DNA from: Burkholderia sp. OK233
GTDB lineage: Bacteria; Pseudomonadota; Gammaproteobacteria; Burkholderiales; Burkholderiaceae
Reading direction: 5' to 3'
Length of the DNA: 64,000 nucleotides
Assembly (NCBI RefSeq): GCF_900230185.1
Contig: NZ_OCSR01000001.1
Coordinates: 3,720,001-3,784,000, forward strand
Part shown: positions 17,488 through 25,494 of the stretch, one piece after another
How positions within the stretch are numbered: position 1 is the stretch's first letter
How the letters are laid out: every line of letters begins with the position of its first letter
Translations under genes and position numbers: made by a program
The notes under the pieces: model-generated
The model's input: only the letters and a program-made list of their open reading frames with translations
The model's database searches: none
Told to the model about the DNA's origin: nothing

Positions 17488-18267
17488 TTATTTGAGGCTG
17501 CCGGAGAGGAACTGTTTGAGCCGTTCGCTCTTCGTGTTCTTGAAGACTTCGTCCGGATGGCCTTCTTCTTCGACCCGGCCTTGATGCAGGAACATCACGT
17601 GATTCGACACGTTGCGCGCGAACGCCATTTCGTGAGTGACGACGATCATCGTGCGGCCTTCTTCGGCGAGCGTCTGCATCACCTTGAGCACTTCGCCGAC
17701 CAGCTCGGGATCGAGCGCCGAAGTCGGTTCGTCGAACAGCATCACGTCAGGGTGCATGGCCAGCGCGCGCGCGATCGCGACGCGTTGCTGCTGACCGCCC
17801 GACAGATGCGATGGGTACTGCTTCTCGAGACGAGGCGCGAGGCCTACTTTCTCCAGATACTCCCGTGCGCGCTCTTCGGCTTCCTTGCGCTTCAGGCCCA
17901 GCACGTTGACCGGCGCCTCGATGATGTTCTCGAGCACGTTCATGTGCGCCCACAGATTGAAGTGCTGGAACACCATCGACAGCCTGGTGCGCACGCGCTG
18001 CAACTGCTTCGGATCGGACACGCGCAAAGCGCCGTTCCTGGCGAGCTGCGTGCGGACTTCTTCGCCGTCGACAAAGATGCGTCCGGAGTTCGGCTGCTCG
18101 AGGAAGTTGATGCAGCGAAGCATCGTGCTCTTGCCCGAACCGGATGAGCCGATCACGCTGATCACGTCGCCGGCGTTGGCCTTCAGCGACACGCCCTTGA
18201 GGACTTCGTTGTCGCCGTACTGTTTGTGAAGCTCGTCGACGAAGAGCTTTTGCTTCTTGGTGTTCAT
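17488..18267 (-). CDS. Histidine/lysine-arginine-ornithine-type ABC transporter ATP-binding protein
   Basis: From ATG 18267 the protein has 259 residues, the size of HisP. It has Walker A GSSGSGKST, signature LSGGQQQR, Walker B VMLFDEPTSALDPE and switch His in VVTHEMAFAR. The long segment SGRIFVDGEEVRTQLARNG before the Q-loop is typical of HisP-class basic amino acid importers. It is the last gene of a four-gene unit (binding protein, two permeases, ATPase). The longer frame upstream runs into the permease gene and is rejected. Confidence 0.94.
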   Translation of the reverse strand: MNTKKQKLFVDELHKQYGDNEVLKGVSLKANAGDVISVIGSSGSGKSTMLRCINFLEQPNSGRIFVDGEEVRTQLARNGALRVSDPKQLQRVRTRLSMVFQHFNLWAHMNVLENIIEAPVNVLGLKRKEAEERAREYLEKVGLAPRLEKQYPSHLSGGQQQRVAIARALAMHPDVMLFDEPTSALDPELVGEVLKVMQTLAEEGRTMIVVTHEMAFARNVSNHVMFLHQGRVEEEGHPDEVFKNTKSERLKQFLSGSLK

Positions 18268-18316
18268 CGGGATCCTTGGCGGGCTTACTTGCTTGGGGGC
18301 GTAGCGCCCATCTTGT

Positions 18317-19030
18317 TTACTTGCCTTGCGGCCGCAGGTAAGCGAGCCAGCGGCGCTCGGCGCGGCGGAACAGCCACACGAGCGCAAAAGAAATCAACAG
18401 ATAGAGCAGGGCGGCGAGGCCAAACGCATTGAACGACTGATACGTGGCCGAGTTCACGTCGCGGGCGATCTTGAGAATGTCCGGCACGGTCGCGGTGAAC
18501 GCGACGGTGGTGGCGTGCAGCATCAGGATCACTTCATTGCTGTAGTACGGCAACGCGCGGCGCAGCGCCGATGGCAGAATTACCCGCCGATACAGCGTGA
18601 ACGACGACATGCCATACGCGCGCGCCGCTTCGATCTCGCCATATGGCGTGGCCTTGATCGCGCCCGCGAAAATCTCGGTGGTGTACGCGCAGGTGTTCAG
18701 CGTGAACGCGAGCAGTGTGCAATGCATGCCGTCGCGGAAGAACGCGTTGGTCAGTTCGTGGTTGCGGATGATTTCGAGGCTGTACAGGCCGGTGTAGCAC
18801 AACAGCAGCTGCACGTAGAGCGGCGTGCCGCGGAAGATATACGTATACAGCCATACCAGACCGGCGAGCCATTTCTTTTTCGACACGCGCGCAACCGAGA
18901 GAGGGATCGACAGGCAGAAGCCGAGTCCGATCGACACCACCAGCAGCCACAGCGTGATCACGACACCGGTGAGGCGGTAGCCGTCGGTATACAGATAGTT
19001 GCGCCAGTATTCCTGAATGATCTCGATCAT
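18317..19030 (-). CDS. Basic amino acid ABC transporter permease (HisM type)
   Basis: The 237-residue inner-membrane protein has about five hydrophobic helices and the EAA loop GEIEAARAYGMSSFTLYRRVILPSALR. The N-terminal IEIIQEYWRNYLYTDGYRLTGVVITLWLL is the HisM-type start. It overlaps the preceding HisQ-type gene by 4 bases (ATGA), so the two heterodimer subunits are translationally coupled. Confidence 0.93.
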   Translation of the reverse strand: MIEIIQEYWRNYLYTDGYRLTGVVITLWLLVVSIGLGFCLSIPLSVARVSKKKWLAGLVWLYTYIFRGTPLYVQLLLCYTGLYSLEIIRNHELTNAFFRDGMHCTLLAFTLNTCAYTTEIFAGAIKATPYGEIEAARAYGMSSFTLYRRVILPSALRRALPYYSNEVILMLHATTVAFTATVPDILKIARDVNSATYQSFNAFGLAALLYLLISFALVWLFRRAERRWLAYLRPQGK

Positions 19031-19716
19031 AGATCCGCCTTTCGCACGCCGGTCGAGTAACGCTTTTCGAGGTACATCAGCACGAAGTTGGACACTGTGG
19101 TGATGACGAGATAGATCGCCCCTGCGAACAGGGTGAAGAAGAAGAACCGCAGCGTGCCCTTGCCCGCGTCCTGCGAGGCCTTGACTACATCGGCGAGACC
19201 GATGATCGACACCAGCGCCGTGGCTTTCACCATCACCTGCCAGTTGTTGCCGATGCCGGGTAGCGCGAAGCGCATCATCTGCGGGAACATGATCCGCGAG
19301 AACACCTGCCAGCCGGTCATGCCGTAGGCCGAGCCTGCTTCGAGCTGGCCGCGCGGCACCGCGAGGAACGCGCCGCGGAAAGTCTCGGTGAAGTACGCTC
19401 CGTAGATAAAGCCCAGCACCGCGACGCCGGCCACGAATGGGTCGATGTCGATCTGGTCCCAGCCGAGCAGGTCGGTCAGGTTATTCAGCCAGATCTGGAT
19501 GCTGTAGAACAGCAGCAGCATCAGCACCAGGTCGGGCACACCGCGCACGAGTGTCGTGTAGACGGTGCCGGCACCATAGGTGAAGCGGTTTTTCGACAGT
19601 TTCGCCGCCGCGCCGAGCAGGCCCAGCACGAAAGCGAACGCCAGCGACAACACCGCCAGTTTGACGGTTTGCCAGGTGCCGTTAAGAAGCAGCGGGCCGT
19701 AGCCTTGAAGGAACAT
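19027..19716 (-). CDS. Basic amino acid ABC transporter permease (HisQ type)
   Basis: Starting at ATG 19716 (MFLQGYGPLLLNGTWQTVKL), the 229-residue protein matches the HisQ size. It has five membrane helices and an EAA loop near RGQLEAGSAYGMTGWQVFSRIMFPQMMR. It pairs with the HisM-type protein encoded next. The 94 residues added by the longer open frame lack conservation and overlap the spacer behind the binding-protein gene, so they are left out. Confidence 0.93.
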   Translation of the reverse strand: MFLQGYGPLLLNGTWQTVKLAVLSLAFAFVLGLLGAAAKLSKNRFTYGAGTVYTTLVRGVPDLVLMLLLFYSIQIWLNNLTDLLGWDQIDIDPFVAGVAVLGFIYGAYFTETFRGAFLAVPRGQLEAGSAYGMTGWQVFSRIMFPQMMRFALPGIGNNWQVMVKATALVSIIGLADVVKASQDAGKGTLRFFFFTLFAGAIYLVITTVSNFVLMYLEKRYSTGVRKADL

Positions 19717-19994
19717 ATGGGGTCCTTGACGATGCGTTTGTGACGCAGCGCGAAAGACGCGGCCAGCTCTGCACCGCGTTTGCCGCGAGCCTGGGCTCGC
19801 CGTTTCCTGCGGCGCACAGTGCACCGCTGTGCAAATCATGACTGCATGGCCGTTGCCGGCCTTGCAGCGCGCTTTTCGATTCTCGTTGTGAATCGGGGTT
19901 GAAGCTGCTTCTGAAACGGCTTTATAGCTATCAGCGACTGTATTACGAAGCCTCGGGAAAGCCCATGCGGGCGAGCCCCGAGTCAATGAGCAAC

Positions 19995-20771
19995 TCAACG
20001 ACCCGGATAGATATCGACGTCGAAGTACTGCTTTTCCAGCTTCCTGAACGTACCGTCCTGGTGCACTTGCGCCAACGCCTGATTGAACATCGCTTTCAGC
20101 GCGACGTCATCCTTGCGCAGGCCGATGGCCGTGCCTTCGCCAATCGTCTTTGGGTCTTTCACTTCCGGGCCGGCCCAGGCGAAGCCTTTGCCGCGCGGCG
20201 TCTTCAGGAACCCGGCGTCAGCTTGCAATTCGTCCTGCAGCGCGGCGTCGAGACGCCCCGAAGCGATGTCGGCGTACACCTGATCCTGATTCTGGTAGGA
20301 CACCACGGTCACGCCTTTGGGCTCCCAGTACGCCTTGGCGTAGGCTTCCTGAGTCGAGCCCTGCTCGACGCCGACATGCTTGCCCTTCAGCGATCCGGCC
20401 GTGGGCAGCAGGGGTGAGCCGGCTTTGGCGATCATGCGGGCCGGCGCGTCGAACAGCGTGTCGGAGAAATCGATCTGTTCGCGGCGCTTGTCCGTGACGG
20501 TCAGCGACGACACGATCGCGTCGAACTTCTTACCCTTCAACGCCGGGATGATCCCATCCAGGTCCTGCTCGACCCACACGCACTTGACGTTCATTTTTGC
20601 GCACAGCGCTTTCGTCAAATCGACGTCGAAGCCGACGACCTGGCCGCTGGCCGCCTTCGATTCGAACGGCGGGTAGCTGGCGTCCACCCCGATGCGCACG
20701 GTTTTCCATTCTTTCGCCATGGCGCCGGTGGCCATGACGGTAAGCGCCACGCACAGTGCGGCCTTCTTCAT
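19995..20771 (-). CDS. Basic amino acid periplasmic binding protein (HisJ/ArgT type)
   Basis: The 258-residue precursor has a signal peptide (MKKAALCVALTVMATGAMA) and a SBP_bac_3 domain. Family hallmarks are VRIGVDASYPPFESK, VGFDVDLTKALCAKMN, DGIIPALKGKKFDAIVSSLTVTDKR and the Cys pair (ALCAKMNVKC) that forms a disulfide in HisJ. It is the first gene of the importer operon. A 278-base spacer before the permease genes is long and may allow extra expression of the binding protein, as in other such operons (inference). Confidence 0.94.
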   Translation of the reverse strand: MKKAALCVALTVMATGAMAKEWKTVRIGVDASYPPFESKAASGQVVGFDVDLTKALCAKMNVKCVWVEQDLDGIIPALKGKKFDAIVSSLTVTDKRREQIDFSDTLFDAPARMIAKAGSPLLPTAGSLKGKHVGVEQGSTQEAYAKAYWEPKGVTVVSYQNQDQVYADIASGRLDAALQDELQADAGFLKTPRGKGFAWAGPEVKDPKTIGEGTAIGLRKDDVALKAMFNQALAQVHQDGTFRKLEKQYFDVDIYPGR

Positions 20772-21255
20772 GTTTCTCCTGGATCAAACTGATCGTCGTG
20801 GTGTGCCGATCTCGACGACCGCCGGCTCGTGGCCGGCCGTCGCTATTCTAGGCGGTCAAAATTGTCGCGCCGCGTGCGCGTGTCGCTTCGGGCCCGCCGG
20901 CGCGCCTTCGGCGCCCACGTGTCTTGAAAAGGGCGGTATTTTACCCGATCAGGGGCAGCGCGCCAGTGCGGGACGCCGCCGGCTGCCGGTGGGCGGGTGC
21001 ATGCGTTGTGCATGCGCGACGGTGCCGGGCCGCAGCATGGTTGTTTTTGTGTGCATGGATTCGCGATCAGTGATCGACGAGCCGGCGACCGGTATGGCGA
21101 GGAGGGCCGCCAGCAGCCGGCTGGGTCGTGCCGCGCCCCACCGGTGCGCGATTGCACGGATTTATGGAACGATCCGGTGCGTCGTTGCCGATTGTTTAGT
21201 GCGCTTCGCGCCCATACATTCTGGGCATCGCTATTTACTCACCGGGAGACCCCCC
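20772..21255. other. Divergent intergenic region
   Basis: No gene seen. It should contain the promoters of the ABC operon (minus) and of pirin (plus). GC-rich short inverted repeats occur near 20820-20840 (GCCGGCTCGTGGCCGGC), of uncertain meaning. Confidence 0.4.
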
Positions 21256-21966
21256 ATGATCGAGATTCGCCGTTCCGACGAACGTGGCCACGCCAATCAC
21301 GGCTGGCTCGACTCGTATCACAGCTTCTCGTTTGCCGACTACCGCGACCCGCAACACGTGCATTTCGGACCGCTGCGGGTGATCAACGAAGACCGCATCG
21401 CCGGCGGCCAGGGTTTCGGCACGCACGGCCATCGGGACATGGAAATCGTCACGTATGTGCTTGAAGGCGCGCTCGCGCACCGCGACAGCATGGGCAACGG
21501 CTCGACCATCCGTCCCGGCGACGTGCAGCGCATGAGCGCCGGCACGGGCGTGCAGCACAGCGAGTTCAATGCATCGCAGGACGAGTCGGCGCACCTTTTG
21601 CAGATCTGGGTGATCCCGCAACGTGCGGGTGACCAGCCCGGCTACGAGGAAAAGCGCTTTGACGACGCCGACAAGCGCGGGCGTCTGCGCGTGGTCGCCT
21701 CGCCCGACGGCCGCGACGGCTCGGTGACGATTCACGCGGATGCATCGATTTACGCGGCGCTGATCGATGGCGCGGAACAGGCCACGTTTGCGTTGCCGAA
21801 AGGCCGGCTGGCGTATGTGCACGTGGCGCGGGGTGCGCTGACCGTCAATGGCGAAGCGCTCCAGGCCGGCGACGCCGCCAAGCTCAGCGAGACCGATACG
21901 GTGACGCTCGAAAAGGGCGACAACGCCGAAGTGCTGTTGTTCGATCTGGGTCCGCTCAACGGGTAA
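21256..21966 (+). CDS. Pirin family protein (YhhW-type bicupin)
   Basis: From ATG 21256, behind a GGGAGA motif, the protein has 236 residues, the normal pirin length. The N-terminal cupin holds metal ligands in GFGTHGHRDMEIVTYVLEGAL (His, His, Glu pattern) and the following HRDSMGNGSTIRPGDVQRMSAG. The C-terminal cupin is less conserved. E. coli YhhW, a close relative, shows quercetin 2,3-dioxygenase activity; the physiological role is uncertain. The much longer open frame upstream includes non-conserved sequence and is rejected. Confidence 0.93.
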   Translation: MIEIRRSDERGHANHGWLDSYHSFSFADYRDPQHVHFGPLRVINEDRIAGGQGFGTHGHRDMEIVTYVLEGALAHRDSMGNGSTIRPGDVQRMSAGTGVQHSEFNASQDESAHLLQIWVIPQRAGDQPGYEEKRFDDADKRGRLRVVASPDGRDGSVTIHADASIYAALIDGAEQATFALPKGRLAYVHVARGALTVNGEALQAGDAAKLSETDTVTLEKGDNAEVLLFDLGPLNG

Positions 21967-22068
21967 GCGCCGATCACCGGACGCTCATTCATCGCCCGAT
22001 GGTTGAGGGTTGCTGGTTGCGAGCGCAACGAGTCCCCCGGCTTGAAGCGTGAGTTGCACGTAAACAGA

Positions 22069-22099
22069 AACGCCACGGAAGTTTTTTCGTGGCGTTTTT
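22069..22099 (+). terminator. Bidirectional terminator between pirin and the Spy-like gene
   Basis: ACGCCACG pairs with CGTGGCGT across a short T-rich loop. A run of A precedes the stem and TTTTT follows it. It can serve both converging genes. Confidence 0.8.
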
Positions 22100-22148
22100 A
22101 CGTTCGGACGACGGCCGCGCGAGCCGCCGTCCGCCTGCTTCGACCCGC

Positions 22149-22676
22149 TTACTGATTCGCAGCCGGCGCCGACGCTGCACCCTGATGATGTTCCCAGCGG
22201 TCACGCATCTTTTCGTGACGCGCTTCCATCTTCGCAAAACGCTGCTTCAGCGCCGTGCTGACGGTGGTCTTCTGCTGGTCGTTCAAGCCGTTATAGAACT
22301 TGAGCCACGCGTCCGAGGTTTGCTGACGCAGCTGCGCGTCTTTCTGCTCGACCTGCTGGTGCGCGGCAGCCATGGCGTTCAGGTCCAGAATCGGCTGTTG
22401 CTGCGCGGCCTTCATCTGGTTCTTGATCTGTTCATGATTGGCGCGCATGGCCTCATGGTTCTGTTTCATGGTGTCGAGCGCGGCCTGCCATTGTTTTTCC
22501 TGATCCGCGTTCAGTTTCAACTGGTCATGCAGTTGCGTCAGTTCCTTCATGAAGTGGCCATGCCAGCCACCGGGGCCGCCGTGATCGGCGGGTTGGACGG
22601 CATAGGCAGCGCCCGCACCGATGGCGAGGGCAGTGGCGGCAACGGCGAGAACGCGCGACATTTTTTTGGTGGACAT
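22149..22676 (-). CDS. Spy/CpxP-like periplasmic protein (LTXXQ motif type)
   Basis: From ATG 22676 the precursor has 175 residues. It has a signal peptide (MSTKKMSRVLAVAATALAIG, cut after AYA), a His/Gly-rich segment and a long helical region rich in Gln, Lys and His. Paired motifs LKLNADQEKQWQAALDTM and YNGLNDQQKTTVSTAL correspond to the LTxxQ repeats of Spy/CpxP chaperones. The protein likely binds misfolded periplasmic proteins or metal. It is divergent from an OmpR/EnvZ-type pair, suggesting that it is controlled by, or feeds back on, that system (inference). Confidence 0.8.
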   Translation of the reverse strand: MSTKKMSRVLAVAATALAIGAGAAYAVQPADHGGPGGWHGHFMKELTQLHDQLKLNADQEKQWQAALDTMKQNHEAMRANHEQIKNQMKAAQQQPILDLNAMAAAHQQVEQKDAQLRQQTSDAWLKFYNGLNDQQKTTVSTALKQRFAKMEARHEKMRDRWEHHQGAASAPAANQ

Positions 22677-22895
22677 GTAAGACTCCCTGTAATGGAATAG
22701 CCGACGATGCAACCGGTAATGTGGACGGTCTGCATTCGGTAAGTCACAGCGTAGAGAACTGCGCCCGGCGCTGTGTTACGTGGCTTGATGCGGCTGTTAC
22801 GGGTCATTACGTACGGCTTTCACCGTAACACCCGGTAACCCTTGCGGGCCGTCTGAAATCGAAAACCCTTCCTGCTGCGCGTTAAACTTCATCCC

Positions 22896-23621
22896 ATGGC
22901 TACTCAAATACTGGTTGTCGACGACGACGTCGAATTGCGCGATCTGCTGCGCGACTATCTGGCCCGTCAGGGCATCGAAGTTTCGGTGCTGCACGACGCG
23001 GGCACGCTCGAGCGCAGGCTTGAGCGCGAGCGTCCGGATCTGATCGTGCTCGATCTGATGATGCCGGGCGTAGACGGGCTGACCGCGCTGCGCAAGCTGC
23101 GCGCGTCGGGCGACGACATCCCTGTGATCATGCTTACCGCACGTGCTGACGACGTGGACCGTATCGTCGGGCTGGAGCTCGGCGCGGACGACTATCTAGG
23201 CAAGCCGTTCAACCCGCGCGAGCTGTTGGCGCGCGTGCAGGCGGTGCTGCGGCGGCGCCGCACGCTGCCGTCGGCGGCGGCGCCGGAGCAGCGCGAGCCG
23301 TTCAACTTCGGCCGTTTCACGCTGGATTTCCAGTCGCGCACGCTGCATCTCGAAGACAAGCCGCTCACGCTGTCGGGCAGCGAGTTCGCGCTTCTGAAGA
23401 TTTTCGTCAATCACCCCATGCGCACGCTCACACGCGAGCGCCTGCTCGAACTGCTGCATGGGCCGGAATACGACGGCACCGACCGTGGCATCGACGTTCA
23501 GGTGTGGCGTTTGCGTCGCATTCTCGAAACCGACCCGTCCACGCCGCGCTTCATTCAAACGGTGCGCGGACGCGGCTACGTGTTCGTGCCGGACGGCGAA
23601 CAGCATGCGCCGGCCCATTGA
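22896..23621 (+). CDS. OmpR-family response regulator
   Basis: The 241-residue regulator has a receiver domain with the acidic pair in LVVDDDVEL, the phosphoacceptor Asp in LIVLDLMMPGVDG, Thr in VIMLTARADD and Lys in LGKPFNPREL. A winged-helix DNA-binding domain follows (LSGSEFALLKIFVNHPMRTLTRERLLE and the end VRGRGYVFVP). The histidine kinase gene begins 17 bases before its stop. The divergent Spy-like gene 220 bases away is a likely target. Confidence 0.95.
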   Translation: MATQILVVDDDVELRDLLRDYLARQGIEVSVLHDAGTLERRLERERPDLIVLDLMMPGVDGLTALRKLRASGDDIPVIMLTARADDVDRIVGLELGADDYLGKPFNPRELLARVQAVLRRRRTLPSAAAPEQREPFNFGRFTLDFQSRTLHLEDKPLTLSGSEFALLKIFVNHPMRTLTRERLLELLHGPEYDGTDRGIDVQVWRLRRILETDPSTPRFIQTVRGRGYVFVPDGEQHAPAH

Positions 23622-24924
23622 TTCGCTGTTCGGGCGCCTGGCGCTGCTAGTCATTGCGGTGCTGCTGCTGTCGCATTTCGCGTGGTACGCGCTGATGCGG
23701 CTCGAGCGCAGCCAGTTGCAAACGCGCTACGCAGTCGAGGAAGCCACCTTCCTCGTCGACGCAGTGCGCCAGCACGTTGCACGTACGCCGGACCAGCCTT
23801 TGCCGTCGCGCGTCAGGCTGGTCGATCCGGCGAGCTCCGACGTGCCGCCGGATAGCACCAATCTGCCTGCGCCGCTCGAACGTTTCATCGAGGACGTGCG
23901 CGATCGCATGCCCACCGGTACGCTGGTGCGGATCGGCCAGCCTGGTCGTCCGCCCACGCTATGGGTGCGGGCCACCACGGATCGCAGTTGGATCGTGGTG
24001 CCGGTACAGCCGCTGCGCACGCCTCGTTCCCTCGATCGCACGGTGCTATGGCTCGCGATTATCTTTTCGTTCGCGGTGATGGCGGCGCTCTTTGCCGCAT
24101 GGGCGCTGCAGCAGCCGTTGCGCTCGCTTGCCCAGGCGGTGGCGCGCTTTGGCCGCGGCCTGCCGGTGCCGCCGGTGCCTGAACGCGGTCCGCGCGAGTT
24201 GCGGCAGTTGACGCACGGCTTCAACCAGATGGTTCAGGAAGTGGCGCGCACCGAAAACGACCGGGCCGTCATGCTGGCCGGCGTCGCGCACGACCTGAAA
24301 ACGCCGCTGGCACGCTTGCGGCTGCGCGCCGAAATGATGGAAGAAGTGAAGATGCGTGACGGCGTCGTGCGCGACGTCGATTCGATGACGCATATCGTCG
24401 AACAGTTTCTGGTGTTCGCACACGACGGCGCCGATCGCAGCGAAGCGGTCGAAGTGGACGGGCAGTGCGAGCGCGTGGTCCGTAGTTATCGTGCCGTCGC
24501 TGCGGGTGGCCCCACGGTGCGGACCGAGCTCAACGCGGGGCCGGGTTTCCTGCTGCCCGCGGCGACGCTCGACCGGATCCTGTCGAACCTGTTGGACAAC
24601 GCACATGCCTACGGCGCGCCGCCGATCGTCGTTGCCACGGCGCGCACGGCGCAAGGCTTCACGCTTTCAGTGAGCGACAACGGTAGCGGTATCGCCGCGC
24701 AGGACCTGATCAATGCCAGCCGGCCGTTCGTCCGGCTCGACCCGGCGCGCGGCGGCAACGGTCATAGCGGGTTGGGGCTCGCGATCGTCGAGCGTCTGGT
24801 GCGGCGTGCGGGTGGGGAGTGGGAGGTCGGCAACCACGGCGGTCGTGGCTTGCGGGTCTTGATGAGCTTTCCCTTCGACGTGGTGCCGCGTGTCGTGGCG
24901 GCTTCGGAAAGCGCCTGGGGTTAA
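23605..24924 (+). CDS. Sensor histidine kinase (EnvZ-like)
   Basis: Starting at ATG 23605 within the end of the regulator gene, the kinase has 439 residues. It has a membrane helix (LFGRLALLVIAVLLLSHFAW), a periplasmic sensor of about 130 residues, a second membrane helix near residue 150 and HAMP. The H-box is AGVAHDLKTPLARLRLRAEM, and the ATPase domain has the N-box LSNLLDNAHAYG, G1 VSDNGSGI and G2 GHSGLGLAIVERL. Architecture and Pro-containing H-box resemble EnvZ. The stimulus is unknown; envelope stress is suggested by the adjacent Spy-like gene. Confidence 0.94.
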   Translation: MRRPIDSLFGRLALLVIAVLLLSHFAWYALMRLERSQLQTRYAVEEATFLVDAVRQHVARTPDQPLPSRVRLVDPASSDVPPDSTNLPAPLERFIEDVRDRMPTGTLVRIGQPGRPPTLWVRATTDRSWIVVPVQPLRTPRSLDRTVLWLAIIFSFAVMAALFAAWALQQPLRSLAQAVARFGRGLPVPPVPERGPRELRQLTHGFNQMVQEVARTENDRAVMLAGVAHDLKTPLARLRLRAEMMEEVKMRDGVVRDVDSMTHIVEQFLVFAHDGADRSEAVEVDGQCERVVRSYRAVAAGGPTVRTELNAGPGFLLPAATLDRILSNLLDNAHAYGAPPIVVATARTAQGFTLSVSDNGSGIAAQDLINASRPFVRLDPARGGNGHSGLGLAIVERLVRRAGGEWEVGNHGGRGLRVLMSFPFDVVPRVVAASESAWG

Positions 24925-25059
24925 GCGGGGCAACGGCGGCAAGCGCCTGCCCCGCTATATATATGTCGCAACGTGACGTCCGAACGCGATGTTCGGAATG
25001 CGGCGTCTGAGTGCAATGCCGGATGCGCTGTCTGGAATGCGCGTCCGGCAAACTTTGCG

Positions 25060-25326
25060 CTAGTCTGAAAACAGCGTGTTCAACGCATTTGCCGCGTCGC
25101 TATCCACCGTATTCCACGTTACCGTTTCGGCCTCGAAAATGTAGTGCGTAGTGTACTTGCCGAGGCGCGTGAGTATCTCTTCCTGAATCAATTCCGGTGC
25201 GACCTCCAGCTTCAGATACCACGCGGTCGACGACAAGCGCGTCTGGAACGCGCCATATTCGGCCAGCAGATGGTCGAATGCATCAGCATCCTGATCGCGA
25301 CAGACGATGACCAAATTTCCCTTCAT
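25060..25326 (-). CDS. Small conserved-type protein of unknown function
   Basis: The 88-residue product begins MKGNLVIVCRDQDADAFDHLL and shows an alternating beta-alpha-beta pattern like a ferredoxin-type fold (strands LVIVCRD, AWYLKLEV, HYIFEAETV; helices between). No catalytic motif, signal peptide or membrane segment is seen. It stands alone between the kinase gene and the cyclase gene. Codon use is typical for the genome, supporting a real gene. I do not recognise a function. Confidence 0.65.
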   Translation of the reverse strand: MKGNLVIVCRDQDADAFDHLLAEYGAFQTRLSSTAWYLKLEVAPELIQEEILTRLGKYTTHYIFEAETVTWNTVDSDAANALNTLFSD

Positions 25327-25494
25327 GCGAATCTCCCGTTAGAGCGGTAGCGGCAACCTCAATGTCAGGGTTGATGATACCTGCTTCGTTACGGGACGCC
25401 CGAGGCCGGGACTTGCTTTGCATCAGCGAGCGCACGCATTGGGGCGCGCGTGGCGCATCGGATTGGACGGATGGCCGGGCGCAGTCGCCAGGCG

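Noticed and set aside
20692..21255. N-terminal extension of pirin by 188 codons
   Set aside because: Overlaps the binding-protein gene antisense, lacks conservation, and a good ribosome-binding site precedes the internal ATG at 21256.
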